This document shows positions 27,892-35,371 of a stretch of DNA of 51,549 bases, in pieces. The stretch is from Alphaproteobacteria bacterium (GTDB lineage Bacteria > Pseudomonadota > Alphaproteobacteria > HIMB59), in NCBI GenBank assembly GCA_029246865.1, contig JAQWMI010000045.1, positions 1-51,549 on the forward strand, read 5' to 3'. The notes under the pieces are model-generated. The model was not told the origin of the DNA. It did no database searches and worked only from the letters and a program-made list of their open reading frames with translations. The first letter of the stretch is position 1. Each line of letters opens with the position of its first letter. Both the position numbers and the translations under genes were made by a program.

Positions 27892-29187
27892 TTAATAGTT
27901 AGTGGCTTTTAAACCAAGTTCAGCCTTGTCAATACCTGCTTGTTGAACGTGATCAGGAACTCTTAACCATCCCATCATTTTCATTACAAACGATACTCCC
28001 CATCCAGGTATGAAACCAACAGCAAACATAGTTAGACAGCCAACAAATTGACCATATAAACTAGCCGCTGGAATTGTATCGTCCATACCAGGGTAACCTG
28101 AAGCAAAGATACCCATGGCTAAAACACCCCAAATACCTGCTACACCGTGAACAGCTACAGCTCCTACTGGATCATCGATCTTAAAGACTTTATGTAACCA
28201 GTTATTAGCAGGAATAATAATACACCCACCAACAAATCCTAGAACGAAAGCTAGTCCTGGATACCAAATATCTAAACCAGATGCACATGAGAAAATACCT
28301 GCAAGTCCACCTGACATCATCCAAAAAGGATTACCTTTACTAATCCAGAAGGCACCAATCATACCACCAGCAAGACCCATTAGAGTATTGAAAGCAAATG
28401 AGGATAAAGTAGCTGGAACAAAGTAAATAGTGGTCCATGTATTAACACCTTCATAAGCTGGAATACCTGGCCAAATTAGACATGCTCCTAAGAAACCAAA
28501 GAATCCTACGATTATCATTAAAAGTCCTACAAAAGAGAACCTTAAATCATGTCCTTCTAGCTCATTCATTGATCCGTCAGCATTGTATCTGCCTACTCTT
28601 GGTCCTAAATTTAAGATAACACCAAATGCAAACCAACCTGCAATCATATGTACAACACCTGCTGCAGCTACATCATGATAACCAAATTTTGTTACCAACC
28701 AACCATCATAATGCCAACCCCATGAAGCGCCAAGATTCCAACAAACTGAACCTAAAAGCACAGCTAAGAAAACAAAAGAACTAATTCTAATTCTTTCGAT
28801 AACAGCACCTGAGAAAACTGAAGCAGTTGTACAAGCAAATAGAGTAAATGCAGCCCAAAAGACACCAGTTAATTGATCTGAAAGCATAGGTCCCATTGAT
28901 ACATTCCAGGGCACGCCATAACCTTCCATATCCATTGGAATTAATCCATGAGGAAATGCTAGGTAAATATACCACCCGAATAACCAAAATGTCGGTATCA
29001 TAAACGCAAAAGCGAGAAGATTTTTAACACCAGAAGAAACAGCGTTTTGCATTCTTGACGCTCCCACTTCGTACATTAAAAAACCAACGTGAATCGCAAT
29101 CATTAATCCAGTCATGATGTAATACCAGCCTTCGGCTGCCACATATGTCTGAGTAATGACCGCGGTTGTAAGTTCTTCTAAAGTCAT
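27892..29187 (-). CDS. amt: Ammonium/methylammonium transporter, Amt family
   Basis: Inner-membrane channel for ammonium, about eleven helices, 431 aa. The pore twin histidines are in AAAGVVHMIAGW and in VGAVAVHGVAGIWG. The N-terminal part (MYEVGASRMQNAVSSGVKN) differs from the E. coli AmtB pattern, so this is a divergent subfamily. AAGGAG precedes the ATG. It is divergent from gmaS across a 190-bp gap with a palindromic operator at 29281. This suggests that it takes up methylamine as well as, or instead of, ammonia, or recovers leaked ammonia; that is inference. Confidence 0.9.
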   Translation of the reverse strand: MTLEELTTAVITQTYVAAEGWYYIMTGLMIAIHVGFLMYEVGASRMQNAVSSGVKNLLAFAFMIPTFWLFGWYIYLAFPHGLIPMDMEGYGVPWNVSMGPMLSDQLTGVFWAAFTLFACTTASVFSGAVIERIRISSFVFLAVLLGSVCWNLGASWGWHYDGWLVTKFGYHDVAAAGVVHMIAGWFAFGVILNLGPRVGRYNADGSMNELEGHDLRFSFVGLLMIIVGFFGFLGACLIWPGIPAYEGVNTWTTIYFVPATLSSFAFNTLMGLAGGMIGAFWISKGNPFWMMSGGLAGIFSCASGLDIWYPGLAFVLGFVGGCIIIPANNWLHKVFKIDDPVGAVAVHGVAGIWGVLAMGIFASGYPGMDDTIPAASLYGQFVGCLTMFAVGFIPGWGVSFVMKMMGWLRVPDHVQQAGIDKAELGLKATNY

Positions 29188-29280
29188 TTTTTTTCTCCTT
29201 AATAATCAAATATGAGGAATCTAAAGATTCCCATTCCTGACCTAAATTTAAACTTTTATATGCTAAAACCTATTTTATTA

Positions 29281-29295
29281 TTTCATTTAATGGAA
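29281..29295. promoter_or_regulatory. Candidate IclR operator between amt and gmaS
   Basis: TTTCATTTAATGGAA, arms TTTCAT and ATGGAA with a 3-base spacer and one arm mismatch. It lies about 83 bp before the gmaS start and 94 bp before the amt start. It has the same pattern as the sites at 38266, 39087, 39120, 47312 and 51475. Confidence 0.65.
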
Positions 29296-29377
29296 CAACT
29301 TAAAAAAAAATACATTGATTTTATTGAATTTTTCATGTGAAATCGTTAAAAATTAACATCTAAATAGGAGAAAAAAC

Positions 29378-30685
29378 ATGTCAATAAATTTACATAATTA
29401 TGCCAAGAAAAATGGTATCGAATATTTTTTTGTAAGCTTTGTCGATATGTTTGGGATATTAAGATCAAAATTAGTTCCCTCTAGAGCTATAGATGAAATC
29501 CAATCTGAAGGAGCAGGCTTTGCAGGTTTTGCAACTTGGCTTGATATGTCTCCATCTGACCCTGATATGTTTGGAATGCCTGATGGAGATAGTGTAATAC
29601 AATTACCTTGGGATAAAAAAATTGCTTGGGTTGCCTGTGACTTATATATGTCTGGTAAGCCAGTTGAAGCGTCACCTAGAATTGCATTAAAAAGACAAAT
29701 GGAAAAAGCCGCCAAATTAGGAATGTATATGAAGTCTGGAGTTGAATGTGAATACTTTTTAGTAAACTCTAATGGTACCGAATTATCAGATTTAAAAGAT
29801 ACTCAAGAAAAACCTTGTTATGACTCTTCAGCCTTAATGAGAAGATATGATGTAATTACAGAAATATGTGACTCTATGATTGAGCTGGGATGGAATCCCT
29901 ATCAAAACGATCATGAAGATGCTAACGGTCAGTTTGAAATGAATTGGGATTTTTCTGACTGTCTAATTACCGCTGATAGACACGCTTTTTTTAAATTTAT
30001 GACTAAGACCATCGCTGAAAAAAATGGCTTAAGAGCTACATTTATGCCTAAACCTTTCACAAACTTAACTGGTAATGGTTGTCATAGTCATATTTCAGTT
30101 TGGGATAAATCAGGTAAGAAGAACTTATTTCATGACAAGAAAGATGAATTAGGTTTGTCTAAAACTGGCTATAATTTTCTTGGAGGAATTGTTCATAGTG
30201 CTGATAAAATGGCAGCAATTTTTAATCCTACAGTAAATAGTTACAAGAGAATTAATGGTTCTGTCACTCTTTCCGGAGCGACATGGTCACCAAGCTCAAT
30301 TACTTGGGCAGGAAATAATAGAACACATATGGTTCGTGTTCCAGGTCCTGGTCGCTTTGAACTGAGGTTAATGGATGGTGCTTCTAATCCATATTTACTT
30401 CAAGCTGGGAGTTTAATGCTAGGCTTAGATGGAGTGAATAATAAAAGAGATCCAGGAAAAAGATTAGACATCAATATGTACACGGAAGGACATAAAGCCG
30501 GAAAAGTAAAGAAGCTTCCATTAAACTTATTGGACTCTATTCGTAATTTCGACGCATCTACAATAATTAGAGAAGGTTTTGGAAACCAATTTGTTGATAG
30601 TTACGTAAAATTAAAGAACAAAGAATGGGAGTCTTACAATAAACATCTCTCCGAATGGGAAAGAAATACAACACTAGACTGTTAA
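29378..30685 (+). CDS. gmaS: Gamma-glutamylmethylamide synthetase (GmaS)
   Basis: Joins methylamine to the gamma-carboxyl of glutamate with ATP, the first step of the N-methylglutamate pathway. It has 435 aa, the length of the 'type III glutamate-ammonia ligase' family to which marine GmaS belongs. Family stretches seen are VSFVDMFGILRSKLVPS, GAGFAGFATWLDMSPSDPDM, NDHEDANGQFEMNWD, TGNGCHSHISVWDKSG and AGNNRTHMVRVPGPGRFE. The GlnA-type adenylylation loop is replaced by NMYTEGHKAG. TAGGAG precedes the ATG. The pathway genes mgs and mgd lie 10-16 kb away under the same putative operator. Confidence 0.92.
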   Translation: MSINLHNYAKKNGIEYFFVSFVDMFGILRSKLVPSRAIDEIQSEGAGFAGFATWLDMSPSDPDMFGMPDGDSVIQLPWDKKIAWVACDLYMSGKPVEASPRIALKRQMEKAAKLGMYMKSGVECEYFLVNSNGTELSDLKDTQEKPCYDSSALMRRYDVITEICDSMIELGWNPYQNDHEDANGQFEMNWDFSDCLITADRHAFFKFMTKTIAEKNGLRATFMPKPFTNLTGNGCHSHISVWDKSGKKNLFHDKKDELGLSKTGYNFLGGIVHSADKMAAIFNPTVNSYKRINGSVTLSGATWSPSSITWAGNNRTHMVRVPGPGRFELRLMDGASNPYLLQAGSLMLGLDGVNNKRDPGKRLDINMYTEGHKAGKVKKLPLNLLDSIRNFDASTIIREGFGNQFVDSYVKLKNKEWESYNKHLSEWERNTTLDC

Positions 30686-30689
30686 AAAT

Positions 30690-31247
30690 ATGCTATCACC
30701 TGACGTACTTAGAGAAAAATTTCTAGACTGGCAATGTCAATCTAGAATACAAGCTTTTAGAACTCAAAACGGAAGACCAAACTCATCGATGTCACCTTTA
30801 TTACTTGATAAAAAAGGTGATGAGTTGGCGCGCATAATAGTTGTTATCACTGAAAACAATCCTGTCAATACAACTAAAATGTTTGAGCATATTAATAGAG
30901 CTACCTATGATCCAGCTACTCGTTTTGATAAAATGAATAAATTCCTTTCTTCTGAATATTTTTTAGATAGGAATAATTTTTCAGACTCTGTTTTTGCAAC
31001 TTTCCCGTCTAGCTCAGCCATAACAAAAAAAATTTTAAAAGACGGTTCTTGTATTTTAGATTTTATTCATTTGTCCACAAACTATAGATTAGTATGCAAT
31101 CCATTTAAATTAGAAACAGACGAAGATCATTGGGAAAACATATACTGGCACAATAGAAATTTTAATCCTGGTTTAGGTTCAGATATTGATGTGATAAAAT
31201 TTATACCTGATTGGAAAAAATCAAAACTAATAAGAATTACAGATTAG
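30690..31247 (+). CDS. Conserved-looking protein coupled to gmaS, unknown
   Basis: 185 aa, beginning MLSPDVLREKFLDWQCQSRI. It is soluble, with no signal peptide or membrane helix, and rich in aromatics near the end (DEDHWENIYWHNRNF). I do not recognise a domain. It starts only four bases after the gmaS stop, so it is almost certainly co-translated with it and may help GmaS or the next step. Confidence 0.8.
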   Translation: MLSPDVLREKFLDWQCQSRIQAFRTQNGRPNSSMSPLLLDKKGDELARIIVVITENNPVNTTKMFEHINRATYDPATRFDKMNKFLSSEYFLDRNNFSDSVFATFPSSSAITKKILKDGSCILDFIHLSTNYRLVCNPFKLETDEDHWENIYWHNRNFNPGLGSDIDVIKFIPDWKKSKLIRITD

Positions 31248-31290
31248 CAGTTTAAGTAGTATTATCAATTTTTAAGAGTAATGTTTTGTT

Positions 31291-31674
31291 ATGACTTTAC
31301 AACACAAGCATTTAATAATAAGAGCAACAATCAAAAAACCCCCTTCTCATAATGACGTGAACACTCTTACTGACTGGATAAGAAAAGTTATAAGAAGTAT
31401 AGATATGAAAATACTAGGCGGCCCTTATACAACATATTGTGATATTAAAGGTAATAAAGGCATGACTTCAGTGACAATTATAGAGACAAGTCATATAGCG
31501 CTTCACACATGGGATGAAATAAACCCTGCATTACTCCAATTAGATGTTTATTCTTGTGCTGACTTTAATCCAGAAATTATTTTCAAACTAGTAAATGAAG
31601 AATTTGGAGCTATTAAAATTGAGAAAAAATTTATTAATAGGGAAAATGGATTAGAGGAAGTTAATTTAACTTAA
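31291..31674 (+). CDS. speD: S-adenosylmethionine decarboxylase (SpeD) family protein
   Basis: Pyruvoyl-type decarboxylase family, 127 aa. The self-cleavage serine (Ser67), proton-donor His72 and Cys89 are all present in IETSHIALHTW and DVYSCADF. The residue before the serine is Thr, not the Glu of the classical Glu-Ser cleavage site, and there are two extra residues before the Cys. It may make decarboxylated AdoMet for spermidine, or belong to the SpeD relatives that decarboxylate other amino acids. From memory this short form resembles SpeD proteins of marine phages. It is third in the gmaS unit, with a 43-bp gap. Confidence 0.85.
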   Translation: MTLQHKHLIIRATIKKPPSHNDVNTLTDWIRKVIRSIDMKILGGPYTTYCDIKGNKGMTSVTIIETSHIALHTWDEINPALLQLDVYSCADFNPEIIFKLVNEEFGAIKIEKKFINRENGLEEVNLT

Positions 31675-31680
31675 AAGGTA

Positions 31681-31705
31681 GGAGAGGAAAGTAATTTTCC
31701 CCTCC
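31681..31705. terminator. Bidirectional hairpin between speD and the 164-aa gene
   Basis: Arms GGAGAGGAAA and TTTCCCCTCC pair over ten positions with one A-C mismatch around a 5-base loop. T-rich DNA follows on the plus side (TATTCTATTTTTA). The hairpin lies in the 45-bp gap between convergent genes, so it can serve both. Confidence 0.75.
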
Positions 31706-31719
31706 AAAGTATTCTATTT

Positions 31720-32214
31720 TTATTCGACTAACTTAAAGTTCTCGCCTTTTGTATAGGTTCTCTTAAGTTGAACAAGAGGATGATTTGGTGACATTTGAAA
31801 TTTAATTAATAATTCCCTTGCTAACATATCTCTATCTTGTTGACCTTTAGGAAGTTTGATTTTTTTTGGTAGTGTTATCCATGCATTAGCATTTCTATCA
31901 AACACCGCTGGAGTATCACCTTCAAAACCCATATGGATGTCTTCTAACCAATTCAAATCATCCCAACCCATAATATCAATATACTTTTTAAGAAATGGTG
32001 TTAAGTGTTTGTAGTCGGGTATTAAATTAACATCATAACGATAACCGATATGTTGACCGATCATCTTTTCTCTTGATGATTTAATTTCCTTATCTTTTAA
32101 CTTAGCACCACCGACAACTTTGTAGCCAGTTTTTGTATCTTTACTCTTAGCTGTAGTTTTTTTCTTTGAACTACTTGGAGATTTTTTCTTTGTAGTTTTT
32201 TTCTTTTTTACCAT
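31720..32214 (-). CDS. Lys-rich protein at the end of the glxBCD-type operon, unknown
   Basis: 164 aa. The first ~40 residues are a low-complexity Lys/Ser/Thr tail (MVKKKKTTKKKSPSSSKKKT). The rest looks folded, with IGQHIGYRYDVNLIPDYKH, a Trp-rich GWDDLNWLEDIHMGF and KGQQDRDMLARELLI. It has no membrane helix, and I do not recognise a family. It follows the FMN-subunit gene by 17 bp on the same strand and the hairpin at 31681 ends the unit. The other mgs set in this window has no counterpart. Confidence 0.8.
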   Translation of the reverse strand: MVKKKKTTKKKSPSSSKKKTTAKSKDTKTGYKVVGGAKLKDKEIKSSREKMIGQHIGYRYDVNLIPDYKHLTPFLKKYIDIMGWDDLNWLEDIHMGFEGDTPAVFDRNANAWITLPKKIKLPKGQQDRDMLARELLIKFQMSPNHPLVQLKRTYTKGENFKLVE

Positions 32215-32231
32215 AAGTTATTTCCCTCCCT

Positions 32232-33566
32232 TTAAATTGAGTGATAGTTGTCGACACCAACAGTCAAGTCAGTACCTGCTAAAGGAACTTTAGCCATTGC
32301 TGATGACTCCATAGTTAGAGCAGCTAAATCTTCAGGCTCAAGTGAATGGATATTAGTTTTTCCACAAGCTCTTGCTAACATTTGGCACTCAAGTGTCATT
32401 GTACTTAATAGATTATAAACTCTATCTGCAGCTTCAGTTGGATCTAATCTGCTTCTTAGAACTGGATCTTGTGTTGCAACACCCACAGGACATCTTCCTG
32501 TATGGCAGTGATAACAGTAACCAGCTTCAACACCCATTTCTTTTTCGTAGTCTGCTTCTGGGATATCTTTGTTACAATTAAGCGCAACTAAACCAGCAGT
32601 TCCGATGGCGATAGCATCAGCACCAAGAGCTATAGCTTTAGCCATATCCGCTCCATCTCTAATACCTCCAGCAAATACAAGAGAAACTTCTCCAGATTTA
32701 CCAACATCATCTAGTGCTCTTCTAGCTTCTCTTACAGCAGCGATTCCAGGTATACCTGTGTTTGCAGCGGCGATGTGTGGACCAGCAGCAGTTGAACCTT
32801 CCATACAATCTAAAAAGATTGAATCAGGATCACATTTTGCAGCCATACGAACATCATCATAAACTCTAGAAGCACCAATTTTTAATTGAATAGGCACTTG
32901 ATTATCTGTTAACTCTCTTAACTCTTGGACTTTTAAAGCTAAATCATCAGGACCCATCCAGTCAGGATGTCTAGCTGGTGATCTTTGATCGATACCAGCA
33001 GGTAGAGATCTCATTTCAGCAACTTGGTCAGTAACTTTTTGACCCATTAAATGTCCACCCATACCGACTTTTTGACCTTGGCCAATAAATACTTCAATAG
33101 CATCAGCTAATTGAGCATGATGAGGGTTAAAACCGTATCTTGATTGGATACATTGATAGTACCATTTATTGGAATACCTTCTTTCATCAGGAATCATTCC
33201 TCCTTCTCCAGAACAAGTAGCACTTCCAGCCATAGCTGAACCTCTAGCCAAAGCAGTTTTAGCCTCATAAGAAAGAGCACCAAAACTCATACTTGTTATA
33301 TAGACAGGTATATCTAGTTTGATTGGATTCTTGGCTCTAGGACCAATTATCGTTTCTGTTAAACACTTCTCTCTGTATCCTTCGATAACAAATCTAGTTA
33401 ATGTACCTGGTAGAAAAACCAAATCATCCCAATGAGGGATTTTTTTCATAAGAGCCATACCTCTCATACGGTAACGACCTAGTTGTGCTTTGATATGGAT
33501 GTCATCCATCACTTCAGGAGTGAAGATTGAGTTTTTTCCTAATAATTGCGTATTACGTTTTGTCAT
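32232..33566 (-). CDS. glxD: FMN-binding glutamate-synthase-like subunit with Fe-S cysteines (GlxD/MgsC type, set 1)
   Basis: Corresponds to the FMN/Fe-S domain of glutamate synthase, where an amine reacts with a keto acid and is reduced. It has 444 aa, a TIM barrel with SMSFGALSYEAK, GQGQKVGMGG, FAGGIRDGADMAKAIALGAD, and a cysteine cluster Cys351, Cys354, Cys359 in CYHCHTGRCPVGVATQ, as in GltB. It is third in a set (amidotransferase, GXGXG, FMN subunit) preceded by a GS-like gene and a FAD oxidoreductase. About half of it is close in pattern to the copy at 39209, which lacks the cysteines. The symbol follows the rhizobial glx naming; the reaction is unproven. Confidence 0.87.
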   Translation of the reverse strand: MTKRNTQLLGKNSIFTPEVMDDIHIKAQLGRYRMRGMALMKKIPHWDDLVFLPGTLTRFVIEGYREKCLTETIIGPRAKNPIKLDIPVYITSMSFGALSYEAKTALARGSAMAGSATCSGEGGMIPDERRYSNKWYYQCIQSRYGFNPHHAQLADAIEVFIGQGQKVGMGGHLMGQKVTDQVAEMRSLPAGIDQRSPARHPDWMGPDDLALKVQELRELTDNQVPIQLKIGASRVYDDVRMAAKCDPDSIFLDCMEGSTAAGPHIAAANTGIPGIAAVREARRALDDVGKSGEVSLVFAGGIRDGADMAKAIALGADAIAIGTAGLVALNCNKDIPEADYEKEMGVEAGYCYHCHTGRCPVGVATQDPVLRSRLDPTEAADRVYNLLSTMTLECQMLARACGKTNIHSLEPEDLAALTMESSAMAKVPLAGTDLTVGVDNYHSI

Positions 33567-33571
33567 TTTTT

Positions 33572-34408
33572 CTAACCTAAGATACCTTTCTTTTCTGCTG
33601 GCTCTAAATTGTCATAATTCCATAGCATTCTTCCTGCCACATACTTCTTAAATTTAGAAGCTGGAACTTTACAATCAATTTCAGCATTTTTTATTTTTTG
33701 TTCTAACCATCTGATTTCATGATCATTCATTTCACCCTCAACACAGTCTGTTCCTAGCGATCTAGGCTCACCACCAACGAAGATAATTCCGTCATACATA
33801 GAGTCACCCATGTTTGCACTAACGTTACCACAAACAATGATACGACCTCTTTGCATCATAAATCCAGTATATGCTCCAGCATTACCACCAACTAAGATAG
33901 TTCCACCCTTCATATCAATACCGGTTCTTGCACCAGCGTCACCCTTACAGATTAAATCACCACCTCTAAGAGCTGCACCAAAACATGATCCTGCATTATT
34001 TTCTACAACAACCTTACCAGACATCATATTTTCAGCACATGACCAACCAACTCTTCCATTAATTCTAACAGTAGGTCCATCAATACAACCAACACCAAAA
34101 TAACCTAAGCTACCTTCAAATATTAAGTTTAATTTATTAAGTATTCCTACACCCAATGCATGCTTAGCACCGGGATTTTTAATAACAATTGAACCGTAAC
34201 CTTTTAGAAGTGCATTTCTAACCTTTTGGTTAAGTTCTTTACCGTCAAGATCTTTGCAATCAATTTCGGTTCTTTTATTAAAATCAACATCATGGTTACC
34301 ATAATACGTAAAATTTTCTTCCTCAGTAACTTCAAAAAATAATTTTTGAGATCTTCCAGATAAATTTTCGTCTTGGAAAGCAGTTACTTTTTTTTCTAAA
34401 CCTGCCAT
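33572..34408 (-). CDS. glxC: GXGXG beta-helix subunit, glutamate-synthase-like (GlxC/MgsB type, set 1)
   Basis: Corresponds to the C-terminal GXGXG domain of glutamate synthase, a right-handed beta helix that links the other two subunits. It has 278 aa. Repeating glycine turns are seen from about 110 to 245 (GYFGVGCIDG, CAENMMSGKVVV, GDAGARTGIDMKGG, GNAGAYTGFMMQRG, GNVSANMGDSMYDG). Its ATG lies inside the end of the amidotransferase gene (13-bp overlap), and the FMN subunit follows after 5 bp. It is longer at the N-terminus than the 231-aa copy at 40541. Confidence 0.88.
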   Translation of the reverse strand: MAGLEKKVTAFQDENLSGRSQKLFFEVTEEENFTYYGNHDVDFNKRTEIDCKDLDGKELNQKVRNALLKGYGSIVIKNPGAKHALGVGILNKLNLIFEGSLGYFGVGCIDGPTVRINGRVGWSCAENMMSGKVVVENNAGSCFGAALRGGDLICKGDAGARTGIDMKGGTILVGGNAGAYTGFMMQRGRIIVCGNVSANMGDSMYDGIIFVGGEPRSLGTDCVEGEMNDHEIRWLEQKIKNAEIDCKVPASKFKKYVAGRMLWNYDNLEPAEKKGILG

Positions 34409-35346
34409 ACTTTTACCTCCGCTTCATATGGGTCGTACGTTACAATTTCATGGGGAAAAATATTTCTAATTGCAACTTCTTCAGAAGCACAAGCGACGAT
34501 ATCTTTTCCTTCATAAATGACCATAGGTTTTGCAGCCATATGATCTTTAGCCATACCTAGTTGATTTTTAGTTGAAACAATGTAAGTGAAAACACCATCT
34601 AGCTCATCTAGACTATCATTCATTGCTTGTTCTAATTCAATTCCTTTAGACATTTTATCGGCAATATAAACCGCAATAATTTCCGAGTCACAATTAGAAT
34701 TAAAGCGATAGCCACTTCTCTCTAATACTCTTCGATTACCCCAATAATTAGTTAGTTGTCCGTTATGAACGACAGCTACATCCTGATATGGAAATGCCCA
34801 ATAAGGGTGAGCAGATTTAATATCCACATCAGACTCGGTTGCCATTCTTGTATGGCCGATACCATGAGTTCCCATAAATTTACCAAGACCATATTGATCT
34901 GCAACGACTGTTGCATCACCAAGATCTTTTATCAACTCAAGACCTTTTCCAATTGATAAGATTTCAGTTTTTTCAACTGTCTCTATCGCTTTTGCCAATT
35001 CTTCTAGATTTTCACTTTTATAAGTAAATTCATAGCGAAATGCGTAAGGAGTACTTGATGACTGCTTGGTAATCTTTGCTCCATGTTCCTTCATTAGTGC
35101 GTCCACCTGCTTTTTACGATCCTTTAGAACTTCTGGATCCTCAGTCTTAGCTGAACCTTTTACCTCAGCTGCATTTTCAGATATTTTAAATCTGAGAATA
35201 AAGCCAGTTTTCAAAGGCGTACCATACATAGCATAACCAGTTGAGTCTGGACCTCTATGTTTAATACCTTGAAGCATTAATCTCATTTGTTCACCGACAT
35301 TAACGCTTTTCTTACTTCTATTAATTACTCCTGCTATTCCGCACAT
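34396..35346 (-). CDS. glxB: Class II amidotransferase subunit (GlxB/MgsA type, set 1)
   Basis: N-terminal-nucleophile amidotransferase that would release ammonia or an amine from a gamma-glutamyl amide. I chose the ATG at 35346 because Cys2 (MCGIAGVI) must be the first residue after Met removal and AAGGAG precedes it. The frame is open further up to 35424, inside the GS gene, but such a leader would bury the nucleophile. It has 316 aa, with GHTRMATESD and VVHNGQLTNY as in purF/GltB amidotransferase domains. Confidence 0.9.
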   Translation of the reverse strand: MCGIAGVINRSKKSVNVGEQMRLMLQGIKHRGPDSTGYAMYGTPLKTGFILRFKISENAAEVKGSAKTEDPEVLKDRKKQVDALMKEHGAKITKQSSSTPYAFRYEFTYKSENLEELAKAIETVEKTEILSIGKGLELIKDLGDATVVADQYGLGKFMGTHGIGHTRMATESDVDIKSAHPYWAFPYQDVAVVHNGQLTNYWGNRRVLERSGYRFNSNCDSEIIAVYIADKMSKGIELEQAMNDSLDELDGVFTYIVSTKNQLGMAKDHMAAKPMVIYEGKDIVACASEEVAIRNIFPHEIVTYDPYEAEVKVWQV

Positions 35347-35371
35347 TTCGCTATTCTCCTTATAATTATTT

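Noticed and set aside
29331-29343. TTTCATGTGAAA near the gmaS start as a second operator
   Set aside because: The arms are shifted and the spacing does not fit the pattern; at best a half-site.
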